The notes: generated by a model from the sequence alone, not told the origin. A DNA stretch of 64,000 nucleotides from Oscarella lobularis (GCF_947507565.1 NC_089187.1:496001-560000); one strand, 5' to 3'. Counted from the first letter of the stretch, positions 24,801 to 37,682 are shown. A program made the numbers and translations.

Positions 24801-25584
24801 TGACGATATCCAGTCAAGTCGTTCTCTATATAAACGAATTTGATTGAGTAATTTTTGACGTACAGATAAAAGTCTCGACTCTCCGCAGCAAATCTAGAAA
24901 TTCGATGAATCGAACAGATTAGCCACCACTGTATACCGTACATTGTAAAGAGTTCCGTCGCGATCTTGAAACAAAGGAAAAAGATCGTCGCTATATTTGG
25001 CAGAAATTTCCTTCCTCAAAACCGTCACTCTTTCTGTATGAGCGTAAAATGATGATATCGTGCCGCGAGAATTAGTCTCGCGATTGACCTGATCGTTTCT
25101 TGAAGCCAATCGACTGAAGAAGATGCTTCAAAGTCAGCCTTTGTGCGCTCAGGCCGTACGTCTGTTGTAGGGAGCCCGCGATGAAGAGCTGCGCGATACG
25201 ACGGAGAGTAGGACGAATCGTACCTTTAGCCACGTGGAGGAGGACAGCGTGGCTCGAACTGGATTGCGACCGTCCGTCATCACGCGAGGCGAAGCGGATA
25301 AACCTTGTTGTTGCACTCTCGTTGCTAACGTTGCTACGGAACAGGCGGTTCGCGTACGCTAAAACGAGCCACACCCAAATCTTAAGAATTTCTCCGCCCA
25401 ACAATGTAGTCAACATTGAGACTTTGACATTCCGGTAAGCAGTATGTGAAACAAAGGACCGGCGGAAAGCAGCAATCGTGACAGCCCATAAGCAATGCAA
25501 TACCAGCTCTTGCGCACCAAAATCGAAATTGTCCGGCTTGTACATTTTGGAGTCGCACTGGACAAAGAATGCAGAGGCGTTCAT
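18885..25584 (-). CDS. VWA3-like protein: two VWA regions and tandem Tudor-like (DUF4537) modules
   Basis: The N-terminal part (about 25160-24940) reads TYGLSAQRLTLKHLLQSIGF and then SAKYSDDLFPLFQDRDGTLY, as in VWA3A/VWA3B. A first VWA-like segment (about 24700-24300) has VGIVIDSTSSGGG. A second VWA (about 23080-22400) has the metal-site motif LLDTSSSM and then YLLTDGRPDQPP and ISFNCDDPEANQFLHKLAG. The C-terminal third repeats Tudor-like units of the DUF4537 type (KVLARDEISGYYF about 21280; DGWYYRG about 19970; DEDGYYYPG about 19390; GDRILASPDGG about 19190), ending at 18885. A charged coiled coil (about 20600-20200) separates them. VWA3 proteins are poorly characterised. The true start is uncertain: 25584 is only the most upstream in-frame Met, and supported homology begins near 25160. 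Confidence 0.75.
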
Positions 25585-25802
25585 GATGAAGGGTGGCCCA
25601 CGTACAAGAATAGCCGTTTTTTACGCCTACTTTTTCTTAGCAACCATCCCGGAAGCGTGACGTCAGACAAACATCCCCTTGACGCAATCAAGCGGAAGAG
25701 CATGCTTGCATAAATAGAAAGTCCTTGGGTGCGGTGCGTCAGTTCGTTGCCGGGAGAAGTACGAAGAAGAACGCGTGTACAGCGAATCCCGTTCAAGAAA
25801 CG
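25585..25802. promoter_or_regulatory. Divergent promoter between VWA3-like and Rho-like genes
   Basis: The short spacer has start codons pointing away on both sides. No obvious TATA box is seen. Its left limit depends on the uncertain VWA3-like start. Confidence 0.35.
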
Positions 25803-27334
25803 ATGACCGCCGCGCCAAAAACGGTCAAAGTCGTTACCGTCGGAGACGGAGCGTGCGGCAAAAGCAGCCTATTGCTTCGCTTTTGTAAGGACCTCGTGAT
25901 ACAGGTAACGTCGCGGAAACTCTACGATGTACGACCTAAATAATCGAGTCCCTTAGAAATACGAACCGACGTTGTTCGAGAATTACGCCGCCGAAATCGA
26001 ACTGCGACCAGATCTCAACCTAGAACTGGCACTCTTCGACACGGCAGGTATACAGTAGCCTATGTTGATAGGGACCACCCCTATAGCGCAAACACCTCCC
26101 CCAGGAAAAAAAAGGGACCTGACTATGCACGCAGTCCTTTCGCTTCCGACCCCCTCCACTTTCTAATTCACCGACAATCCGTCCGCCTTCGCCGCAAGGC
26201 GGATTGCAAAAACAAAAAAGCGCTCGCGCTTTTGCAAACTAGCCTCGCCGTTTACGCTGTCGGCTCGACTGGCCTATTAGTCTAAGTGGAGGCGGACGCT
26301 ATCCTTATCGTGTTTTCGCGGTATGGCTCATAGGGCCGCTAAGGACTTGCAGACCCACCACGCAAAGACCGGTCCTAATAGCATTCGATTCTCTCGCTTC
26401 CCCGTCGCGAGCCGACGGTCTCACGGCACTTTCTATCTAGGCAACGTCAAGTATGACCGTCTACGCCCACTATCGTATCCTGACTGCGACGTCGTGATCG
26501 TCTGCTACGATCTCTCCGAGGGACCGAATTCCATAGAAACGGTGAAAAACAAGGTGAGATTGTTGTGAGATCGAACGAGGTTTACGTGGGGGGAAGCGCG
26601 TGTTTGCGACACGAGATTTCGGCCTATTGTGCTTGTGCAAGGGTTTACCTCAGCGATAGAGGCTGCCTTGTTGACACTGCTACGCCCACTCGGTCACCAT
26701 GGGTGGCGTTCATCTCTTTGACGACGTTTTTCCTTGTCTAGTGGAAGCCCGAGTTGGACGAGTATTGTCCTCACGTCCCGTTCGTCGTGGTCGGCTGCAA
26801 ACAAGATATCCGCTGGGAGGAATCGTTTATTGACGATAGATGTCCTGCGCAGGGCAAACAGAGGCCATTGAAGAAGGAAGAGGTATAGATAGCAATGATG
26901 CACTGGAGCAAAGCACAAAGGTCCTTTCCCTGCCCAAAACGCGCCCAGAAAGAGAAACTTCTTATTATAAAAAAAAATAAGGAAAGAAGTAAAAACGGAA
27001 GCGTTAGTCTGATTGAAAGGGTTCCCTTGTGCTTTGTTCATGTGCGGAAGGAAACTTCGTCTATGACGTGCTCACGTTCGTTTTTTTTCCTCATTAGGCA
27101 GCCGGATTTGCCGCCGAGCTCGGCGCCTTCGCCTACATCGAATGCTCGGCCCTGTCGTCGCACAACGTCGTCGACGTGTTCGTTCTCGCCGCCGAGGCGT
27201 CGCTCGCGAAGCGAAAGAAGCGAAACAAGCTGAAACGAAAGCTGAGTCGATCGTCGCGCGCCGCCGACTCCCATTCGAAAGGGGGCGGAGAAAAGAAAAA
27301 GAAACGCAGGAGGCGAACGTGTTCCATAATGTAA
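25803..27334 (+). CDS. Atypical Rho-family GTPase with long basic tail and CAAX box
   Basis: Five exons encode a Rho fold: P-loop GDGACGKSS, effector region KYEPTLFENY, DTAG, YDRLRPLSYPD, nucleotide-base motif VVGCKQD, and ECSAL. Rho GTPases switch between GDP and GTP forms at membranes. Switch II is unusual: the usual DTAG-QED-YDRL becomes DTAG-GNVK-YDRL, so the catalytic Gln (Gln61 equivalent) is absent and one residue is inserted, created at the exon 2/3 junction (26441). This is the pattern of GTPase-defective Rnd/RhoH-type members. The tail is long and basic (KRKKRNKLKRK, KKKKRRRR) and ends in the prenylation motif CSIM. Intron 2 is about 390 nt, far longer than the local norm, and holds a foldback element. 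The gene converges on BRCA1 with about 100 bp between stops. Confidence 0.85.
26153..26292. repeat. 140-bp foldback element inside a Rho-like gene intron
   Basis: The ends are inverted (cctccactt at 26153 and aagtggagg at 26284). Inside are two hairpins: tccgcctt/aaggcgga and aaaagcg/cgctttt. It is non-coding and explains part of the one long intron of this gene. Resemblance to a MITE is structural only. Confidence 0.4.
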
Positions 27335-27437
27335 AGAGGAAAAGATAAGTTCTTAGAGAGTAGAATATTCACAATGAATGGCGACGAGACGGATTTAATA
27401 TTGGAATAATAAATAACAGTCCTTACTGTACAAGCGG

Positions 27438-30400
27438 TCAGGGTTCGTAGTTTTTCAGTGGTTGAACCCTAAAAGGGAGGGCAAAAATCCTACATAGACC
27501 TGCCCTTGCGCGCGAGCGCGAACGGGGCTTACTCGTATGCGGCAATGCTGTCCGTGAGCCAGTGCAAGGTCGCGATGGGACGCGCTAATGCATACACAGA
27601 GAGAGAATTGAATTGGGTCGTCTTAGCGGGGCTTCTATTATTGTCCTTCGTCCATTACCTGACAAGATCGGACTGGATTGGGGATCGCACACGGTTATTA
27701 CATCCTTATTTGAATCCGGACAGGCGTCGACGGGAACGAGGCGAGCGCCGGACAAATCGACCAGCTGACAAGCTTGGTCTGGACAAACCGATTGTTGTAG
27801 GTTCCAATGTAAACGAGACCAATCTACCTTTGCCTAACATTTGAAATTCTCCAGCGAGACGAATATCGCAGTCGGACAATAATCCCGGTTCCTAAACACA
27901 GACGCCTGACTCGCTTTCCCCCCCCAATGCGTAGATAAGATCCTACCCCTTTCTCTCCACTAATTCGAGCTCGGCGAGGGGCCCCAATAACTTCCCCAAT
28001 ATCGTCTCCTTCGACCTCGTACGGATGCTAATTCACACCATCCCCATCATCTAATAAAATATTCATTTCCGCCCTTACTTCGGGCACGGGTGCGCCCTCC
28101 TTCAGCGACGCGACGACCCCTCGAGGAAAAAACAAAGTAATGAGGAAGCCCGAACAAATTGACCCTCAACCGCCTGCCCTCTTACATTCGTAACGAACTA
28201 TCCACTTCCGCGCGACGAGGCCCTGCAGGTATTTGAGCGTTCGACTCGCCAGACGATTTTCGTCTGGTAAAGAGGCGTAGAATAAATAAAGCCCCCTTTG
28301 GTTCCCACAGTGTACCTGCTGCGACGATGACATGCGTTGTGTTCCTATTGAATTGGCTGGCTAGTCTGCATCCGCACGTTTTAGCCAAACGCTGGACGTT
28401 CGCCTAATAGCCACGCGCGCGCGCGCGTGAGAGAAGGGAACCCTACTGGCTAGCGTTGGGCAAACAGAAACAAGTCTAGCACTGTCTCCCAGACGAAAAT
28501 CAAGATAAAAGTGAACGTTAGTTTAATCAGTTTACGCGGTTACCGGACAGCATTTGTTCCGGAAACTTAGGGGTCCCCAGCTTGAAACTCGCGCGCGAAC
28601 ACATTTAGCGTTAATTAATTCCAAAAATTTTATGACGTCAATCGGGATAACCCAGCCACACCGCACATATACATACACTTATATGTACATGGTTGGGCTA
28701 ACCGCAGGGGGGGGGGGGGGGGGGGGGGGTCAATCTACGTTTTGATATCGCCCAACGCTAGAGCTACGTGCGAGCGGCTTTTACCGTCTGCGTAGTCGAT
28801 AAACCGCTGACGATAAAAGACATCTTCATCGCCATTTGCGGTACAATGACGTCCGCTCCAAATGAGTTAAGATCCTTTTCGAGCGACGCTGACGTTCCGG
28901 CGGACGACAGTGGCGATTCCGTGACGTCAGACGGTCGAGCCAACGGCGATCCGAGTAGCGGCGTGATCTTTCCCGGGGGAGGAAGTTGAGTCGCCGTTTC
29001 CTCGTCTTCCGTCAAATCAATCGTTATTGGATCCTCGGTCTCCTTATCTTCCCAAGCGGCTCGAGGCGGAGCCGTCGGCGTATTGAGAACGAGAAGACTC
29101 ACGTCGAATCCTGGAGTCGAGCGAGCCTCGTTTCGACACGCGGCGCGACCCGTGAGAAGCGACGGCGACGGCTGCGAGGCGGCGTGAGAGCTCTGGGAAA
29201 GGGAAAGAGGTCGACTATTGAAATCGTCGTCGTGCGTTTGCGGAGGCGATAAGTCAATCGTCGCCGCATCGTCATCGTCATCATCCGGCTTGGATGGAAA
29301 CAATTCCGGCGTCGAGTCCCCTTGAACGTCGGGAGAATTGTTCAATGTCGATTCTCTATTATTATTCAAAGGACTCGGATCCGTGTTGGACGAATTCTCT
29401 CGAACCGCTTCCGAATTGTTTCTCGTCAGTGGCGACTTGTTGGCTACGGAATTCGAAGATACTCGACTAGTACCTGGACTCGCGATTCCATTGAGAGAAT
29501 TCCCTCGGATTGCCTCATTCGACGTCGACGTCGACGGCGACTTCGCGACGTTACACGCATTGAATGAAGAATTCAGCCGAGTCACGGATCTCGGACTCAA
29601 AATGAGTTGACTGAAAGAAGACGACGTCGATCCAGGCGGAGGCGGCGTCGGAGGTATGACACCATCGTCTTCATCGACCTCGTGATCATTTTTCAATTGA
29701 GCATCAAACTCCTCTGAAAGTGGCTCCGTGTCCGTGCCGCCGCCGCCGTCGTTCTCAACAGCGCCGTTTTCCCGAAACAAAGCGGCGACGTGATCCAACG
29801 GATTAATCACGGGTTGCACCTCGTACTCGGAGTCTTGCGTCGGAGGAATCTCCTCGTCGTCATCGTCATCGTCATCGTCATTCTCTTTGGTGGTGGGGTA
29901 TACGCTCCCCGACGTTTTCACCGGATCGCCGACGAACGCCGTCAGCATCGAATCGATTTGTTCCGGCGACGTCGTCGTCTCGACGAGAAGCCGATTGATC
30001 GCTTTGCTGCGTTCCTCGACGAGACGTTTCTCGTAAAGACGACCGCTTTGTCGTCGTTGAGGCGGAGAGGAGGGCGGCGGCGGCGGGGGCGGACGACTGC
30101 GAGCGCTGACACGTCGTCGTTGAGCCGGAGCTGGAGCCATCGCTCTCCCCTTGCCCTTATTCTGAACAGCTCTGCGCTTTGCTGGCATTGTCGGCTTTTC
30201 TCCAACCGGTTCCTCTGCTTCCTGCATTGTCGGTTTTTCTCCAACCGGTTCCTCTGCCTCCTGCATTGTCGGTTTTGCTGCAGCCGGTTCCTCTGCCTCT
30301 TCTACTGTATCAGAATCCGATTCTTCGGACGAGTCTTCTTCCGATTCTTCCTCCTCCATCGGATCTTCGACGTTCCTGCATTTTCTCGGCGTCGGATGAA

Positions 30401-30999
30401 TCAGCGAGAAGGCTCGTATTCCCGGCGTGCCAGTCAGCTGCGACGAAACCCTCAAAGGCGGAGTACCTTTAAAATATTAATTACATTAATTAAGTTAATA
30501 ATTAGCGCCAGTCAGTCAGTCAGTCAGTCAGTGAACCAGTCAGCTTGCCGACCGGCACAAACCCTTCATTATTATCCACAGTACTTATATATACATATAT
30601 ACGTACATATTGCGCCTGAGTCAAGTCTAACGGCTTCGACCAATTGCTTCACTGCTGCGACGATTGCGCATAGGCTCTTGTTTTCGTTTAGGCTTCTCTT
30701 CGATAGGCGTTCCTTGCAGAGCGGGCATTCGGATCGGCGGCATTCTTTGATTGCGCGAAGAATGCATTGTCTGGCTCAGCGAGAGATCTAGCGGGCTTTG
30801 GTGTCCATTTATAGGGTTCTTACCGACAGAATTGGTGATTGCACTTCGTCGAAATTGGCTCGTCGAGGAGATCGAGGCTAGAATCGTCGGATTCGGTGCC
30901 GGTTTCCCCCTAAGAAGGCCCCACCTACCAGATTGCGCACTCAAAGTTCTTCTGAATGCTTAGAAGAATCTGGCGAATTTCTCTAATGTTGCAAGCCAT
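27438..30999 (-). CDS. BRCA1: BRCA1: RING, disordered centre, tandem BRCT
   Basis: Assembled from phase-consistent exons. Exons 1-3 (30999-30929, 30877-30824, 30770-30607) encode a RING finger with the BRCA1 wording: NFECAICLDLLDEPISTKC, HQFCRQC, CPLCKERLSKRSL, LVEAVRLDSG. Exon 4 (30466-28785) is a long low-complexity region with a 13-residue repeat, polyproline, acidic runs and a SUMO-interaction-like DPITIDLTEDEE. It ends at the start of the first BRCT (MSFIVSGLS). BRCT1 continues in 28403-28316 (VQRLAKTCGC, NTTHVIVAAG), 28263-28186 (RTLKYLQGLVARKWIVRYE) and 28119-28079 (WVVASLKEG). The linker RRARIS (28027-27947) and BRCT2 (CDIRLAGEF, DQACQLVDLSGARLV, HWLTDSIAAYEVQPL) end at 27438. In vertebrates BRCA1 with BARD1 is a ubiquitin ligase in homologous recombination. 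At roughly 800 residues this is under half the human length. RING Cys/His ligands are all present. Confidence 0.92.
28450..28759. mobile_element. About 310-bp element with 12-bp inverted ends in a BRCA1 BRCT intron
   Basis: ctagcgttgggc at 28450-28461 is exactly repeated in inverse at 28748-28759 (gcccaacgctag). Between them there is no coding capacity, and a 23-G run sits near one end. The whole interval fits inside the intron that splits BRCT1. No obvious target-site duplication is seen. It looks like a MITE, but this rests on structure alone. Confidence 0.45.
28707..28729 (+). repeat. 23-nt poly-G homopolymer
   Basis: An uninterrupted run of 23 G lies within an intron of BRCA1. It could form a G-quadruplex. 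The exact length may also be a sequencing or assembly artefact. Confidence 0.85.
30186..30302 (-). repeat. 39-bp coding minisatellite in BRCA1 (13-residue unit x3)
   Basis: Three head-to-tail copies of a 39-nt unit start at 30186, 30225 and 30264. They encode variants of EEPVGEKPTMQEA in the disordered centre of BRCA1. The unit length is a multiple of three, so copy-number change would keep frame. Confidence 0.85.
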
Positions 31000-31311
31000 C
31001 GATTTCTCGCAGAAAACGCGGATCCCGCCTTCGTTCGCGCGTTGAACAAAGCGGAACGACCCGGATAAGAGAAAAGCCCGACTAGCGGGAATTGTTTCAA
31101 AAAGCTTAGACGTGGAGATTTAATCGAGACGAGACTGCATTGTAGACAGCCTGTGCACCTCTTAGAATCTCAAATAGAGCCCCTATTTGAGACAGAGCTT
31201 TATTTTTTCATCTTGTAGAGGGACACTATACGAAAGAACGAGACTGGGACTCTATTTACGGTACATGGATGATCTTTATTGAACGTTCACATTCAACGCT
31301 TTCAGTGTGTT
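31000..31311. other. Spacer with BRCA1 promoter and EFTUD2 3' flank
   Basis: The 312 bp between the EFTUD2 stop and the BRCA1 start include an EFTUD2 polyadenylation signal (31275-31280, reverse strand). The rest should hold the BRCA1 5' UTR and promoter. No coding sequence is supported. Confidence 0.5.
31275..31280 (-). terminator. EFTUD2 polyadenylation signal AATAAA
   Basis: The canonical hexamer on the reverse strand lies about 32 nt past the EFTUD2 stop codon. Confidence 0.6.
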
Positions 31312-32622
31312 CTATATGGGATAGCTAAACATAACGTCCTGCTTAGCCAACTCCAACAACATGGGATCATCAAAGAATTTATTGATGCTGACGTCTTCGC
31401 TCAATCCCTACAGAAATTAATTATTTAATTTAATTAATGCATTTAAATTGAATTTCCGACCTTTCGTCTCCTCGTCTTCACCATGAACTCTCGAGCCAAG
31501 TGGGGAGCCGGCTGCGGCTCGAGCGGCCGAATAACGATACTCTTGTCCAGAGGATCGCCGGGAACGATCTCAAAGACAAAAAATATCTCTACAAAGCGAA
31601 AACGAACCGCGCCCCTCTCCTACCTGCCAGTGATGAAAGACAGACAAACAGAACGACTGTCCCTGCGTGTGCGTCCTCAAGTCCGTTTCAAAGCCAAACG
31701 AATCGATCACGGGTATAAAAGCCTTGATGCCATAGAGAGGAGACCCGGGCACGGGCGCGTCTTGCGTTACGTGACCCCTATAAAGAAAAAAAAACGCCTC
31801 GCTAAAGAGAGAATAAATAAATAATAAATTGTTTCAGTCTACCTGCGTTTGGCTAATACTGTATAGACAGCGGACACGCAATCCGCAGGCGCTTGAACCT
31901 CCACATAATAGTAAGGTTCCATGAGACGAGGAGTTGCCTGTAAATAAAATTTGAGTCTCAATCCGAAGACTAGATGTCTTGGTTACCATGAGAAACGCCG
32001 AATAGGCCACGCGTCTGGACGTCGGAATGATTTGACCGCCCCCGCGGTGTATCGGCTCCGGCGCAATGACGGCGTCGAGAATTTTGAACTTCACATTTCG
32101 AATAGCTAAACAAATAAAAATAATGATAAAGATTTTTTTCCCCAACGAGTATTGCTTCTTACGTTCGTCGCAGAGGGGACCCTCTCGCGTTCCCCACTGG
32201 AATCCCTGCACGACGGACTCCTTCACGCTATTCAAAAGGCTCTTGTCGACTTCGGAAGGCAACGTGTCGTCGACCAAAACGTTAGGACCGGTGACGTCCG
32301 GCCCGAAAGCCCAAATCGATCGAGCAGCCAAAAGATCCCACTCGTATTTCGTCTGAAAAAATTCGCCTAATTTTCTCCTAACCAGGTGTAGTGTGAGAAA
32401 GGAGGAAGAGCGTTTTCTATGGGACGCACTTGGGCCAGTCGATTTTTACGATTTCCGTTTCGATATCTTCGGCGAGGCCTTTTTCAAGCGGCTCGGCTAT
32501 CATCGTGATCTTGTTTCTCTTATTCGGCGTCTCGGCGAAACACTTGAGAGACGACGTTTCGACGACCGTCTCGCAGAAGGCGACAACAGGATCAGCAACC
32601 TTAATTTCTACAGAAAAAAGAA

Positions 32623-32653
<31 letters not shown>

Positions 32654-35600
32654 AATTAACAATGCTTCACACATTCTTTTTTCTCCCGCTTACCTATCTC
32701 CGCGTACATCTTTCGCATGTCGTGCATAACGCAGTCTAAGAAGAGTTCGCCCGTGCCGAAGATGACGTGCTCCCCAGATTCCTCCACCTGCGCGTGCGAC
32801 ATGCCATGGATTGCGCCAAGGGAGGAATCCCCACTTACCTTTGTGTTCAGAAGGGGATAGCTCTTGTTCGCCTTTCGTAAGCCGTCCAACATTTTCGGCA
32901 GTTCGGACGGATTGACCGGTTCGACGGCGATCTTCACTATGGAGCACGTGTTGAACTTCAACGGCTTGAAAATCTGCGCCTGAAAAAGAAAAGAACAATA
33001 ACGTTCCCTTTCAGAACATATGTCCTCTTAGGTTAGGTGGTCTCACTTACCTCTTCGTTTCCTGACGAGTCTGTAATAGTAGCCGTCTTCGCTATGGGTT
33101 GGTCGACGCCTTCGATGAGAACCCAGTTTCCCGCTGGAACTTGACTCACTTCGATGGTATAGCGAGCTTCGCTGATCCACAAGCGACCAGCCTACACATA
33201 AACATCAATATACACGTATATCGATTGAGATGCCAAGGGGCTTACCGTGACTACGCGCGAGTCTTCTTCGTCTTCGAGCGAGTATTGCTCTCCTAGCACC
33301 TTGACTTCGCTGTTCGCACGAACTGGGGATAAAGAGATTCTTAGATGTTATGGCGAACTCTCTTAGGACGACTCACGCGTTCCGCTTATGACTCGGCCGA
33401 AACCGTAGAAAGTCGAGGCGTCTTGCGAAGGATACAATTTCGTCACATTGACCATTAACGGACCCTAGATAGGTCCATCCATTCACAATATAGAGGAATA
33501 AACGAATGAGATAAATAATTACGTCAGAATCGCATTCCATCATAGCGGCGCCAAGATTTTCGTCCAAAGGACCGGTATAAATGTGCTCGACCTAAGAAAA
33601 AAAAATGATCTCTTTTCGGTGTCATCTTTCTGCTTTTGACTTGCCTTTCTTTCGGCACCGGCGAGCGGCGAGGGAATGTAAGCGACGCACATGCTGACAA
33701 ATCCCGTCGCTTTGCCGAAGAAACGCTGACAGACGAGCTGCAATAGAGGACGCATGTTCATTTTCATTTGCGACTTTGAAAGATGAATGCCTTGAGAAGG
33801 AAGAATACAGTATGCAAAGAGACAACAACAAAAAAAAGTGTTACCCAATTCATCGAGAACTCTAGGTAGAGTCGTATCCACATCTCCAACAACCTATATA
33901 GAGAAAATTAAAATAATTAATTATTCAATATAATCTAGGTTCACCTGCGATATTATCTTGTATAGAGGCTCTAGAATGAATTCGACGAAGCTTCGCTGAC
34001 TGGTGCTACTTGGCTGCTTTCGCGTGAACGTGCGTCTGCATTAGAGAAAAGGCGTGGGCGTGCCACAAAGACTAGTTCGTCGATTCCTACTTCGTTCCGT
34101 TGAAGTAAATGTCGCCCCAGAGTCGTCGCGAAAAGTCGTCGCAGTCGAGCGCGACGCCGTAGCTCTCCGCGTAGATTTTCGCGAACGATTGCAGTGTGAA
34201 TGAGAAACGATATAAGGAGCTCGCGAAGCAGACGTTGCCGCGAAGCGGCGACAGGATCTGATCGTCGATCGCTTCCGCAGAATACGTGCTATAGAACACA
34301 TCAATATAATTCGTTATTTATTATTTATCTCTTACCTTATAAGCGAATTCACTTCGTCTATGACGTGTTTCAGCTTGTAGTAGGCGTCCGCTGGAGGCAA
34401 CTTGAGTTCCAAGATGAGTCGATCGATCTGGGGGGAGATTATTTGTTAGTTGGCGTGACTATTTTATTTGCGCACCTTGTTGATGCAAAGCGAAATAGGC
34501 AATCGCTCTTGAACAGCGTGTTTGATCAGCCTCTCCGTGTTTAACATAACCTATTGGAAAATATTTTCCAATAAGGAGGCCCCCCCTTTCTCATCGACGA
34601 CTACTTACGCCCTCTGAAGCATCGACGAAGATGACGACGCCGTCGCATATTTGAAGAGCTGCCGTTACTTCGTCGGAGAAATTCACGTGACCTGCGTGCA
34701 ATCAGATATTTATTTATTTATTTTCTTTCTCTCGTCTTTCATTTTTTCTTGCCTGGCGTGTCGATGACGTTGAATAAGAACGATTTGTCCTTGAGATCTT
34801 GAAGAACGAGACTGACGGGCGTGCTCTTGATGCTGACGCCGCGCTCCTGTTCCGTGAAGAGCGTGTCCGTGTAGCGAAGCTAGAATAAAAAGGAAGACGG
34901 TCTAGATCAATATAATAATAATAAGGAAAATTCTTTCTCTACGTCTTTGTCTTCTCTAGAATGAATTCCTGGATGAGTCTGCTCAATGAGAAGATCGACG
35001 AAGGAAGTCTGATATAGAGAGAGATATGCGTTTTGGTGACGTCACAAATCTATCAATATAAACCTTTCCGTGATGAAGGTGACCGATGAAAGCAACGTTG
35101 CGAATCAACTCGGAATTGTCCATCAAATCGGCGAGAAATCTTGTATACACAAGGTTACTATGGTGACGAAAGACGCGCTATGAAAAATTCCTCACTCCAA
35201 GTTGTAAACGGTGTCGGGAGTGTCTCGTTCGACGTGAGAAAACTTGAGTTTCTTGACGGGAGCAATGATTGGTTCTGAAAAAAAATATCATCTCGACTAC
35301 CTTACATACATGTATATTAGCTATATGGCCAACCTGTCAAAGGTTGAGTATCCTCTTCTTGAACAATAGTCTATTAATTAATTAATTAATTAATTAATTA
35401 ATTAATTAATAAGAAATTTTGACTTTTTCTCACCTCGACGTCGGGTCCGTAGACTTCGACTGCTGATGGATAATACTTTTTGTCCTGAAAAAATATAAAA
35501 TTAAAAGTTTCCTTTTCTTTTCTATAGTACTGACCTCGTGCAAGACAACGGCTGTAGAGGGATCTATCTCTTCTTCCTCTTCCATATTCTCCTCCTAAAA

Positions 35601-35864
35601 TTCCATAATTATACTTGAAGTAAGCGAATTCTTTATCTCATGCGAGATTGCCGTAAGTATGCGCGTAACAATAGATGTACGTACGTACGCCGTTTTTGCT
35701 ATTTGTAGGGTCTTAGCACTAGGGCGAGTGAAAAGAACGTTTTCGAGTACCTGCTCGACATCTTCGTCGGCGTCCGGCTCCGCTTCTGCTTCTTCTTCGC
35801 TCTCGTCGCTCTCCAGCTCCGGGCCAATGTAGTTTCCAAACTCGTCATACAAGTCGGGATCCAT
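31312..35864 (-). CDS. EFTUD2: EFTUD2, U5 snRNP 116-kDa GTPase (Snu114)
   Basis: It begins [20 protein letters not shown], the family N-terminus, with an acidic stretch after it. The GTPase domain shows [12 protein letters not shown] (about 35085), [12 protein letters not shown] (about 34690) and [12 protein letters not shown]-2-like domains III-V follow ([11 protein letters not shown] at about 33090; [15 protein letters not shown] at about 32040). The C-terminus [18 protein letters not shown] ends at 31312. It is a spliceosomal GTPase that controls Brr2 helicase during activation and disassembly. About 20 exons have introns of 50-150 nt, many with TTAA repeats. It is divergent from PRPS across 283 bp. 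Confidence 0.95.
35372..35412. repeat. (ATTA)n repeat in an EFTUD2 intron
   Basis: About ten tandem 4-bp units. Similar runs occur in introns or flanks at about 7794-7811, 24757-24772, 36580-36606 and 40132-40162. Confidence 0.85.
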
Positions 35865-36147
35865 TTGTAGTGCAAGGGCAGTGAAAAACGACCGAACAGT
35901 ACGGAGAAAGCAAAGTTTTCCTTTGCCACCTTTAGCCGGGATATCCGATGGAGCACGTGGCACGTGCCTTCCTCAAACTGTAGTCTAGTGCAGCAATGAA
36001 TGACTGGTGTATACAAAAGTGTGCATTATTATACCCTGCACTTGTAGATAGTAAAGAATTCACTACCATATTCCGAAAGATGGTACACGTATCCGAAAAC
36101 ACATGTGACTATCGCGAGCCCGGATATACGTGACGCAAAAAAACGCC
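35865..36147. promoter_or_regulatory. Bidirectional promoter EFTUD2 / PRPS
   Basis: The 283 bp separate opposed start codons of two housekeeping genes. No TATA box is obvious. Shared control is inferred from layout only. Confidence 0.5.

Positions 36148-37682
<1,535 letters not shown>

Noticed and set aside
27506-27844. Open frame on + strand of about 110 codons with a hydrophobic stretch
   Set aside because: It is antisense to the BRCT2 exons of BRCA1, and no splice or homology supports it.
28764-28785. Apparent C-terminus of the disordered protein at a stop codon near 28764
   Set aside because: A good splice donor (acg|gtaaaag) lies just before, and phase-matched BRCT exons follow, so the stop is intronic.
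30607-30944. Open frame starting with TTG at 30944 read as the first exon of the 28.8-30.5 kb gene
   Set aside because: Its frame runs across introns of BRCA1. The RING-encoding exons use another frame with conserved Cys/His and matching splice phases.
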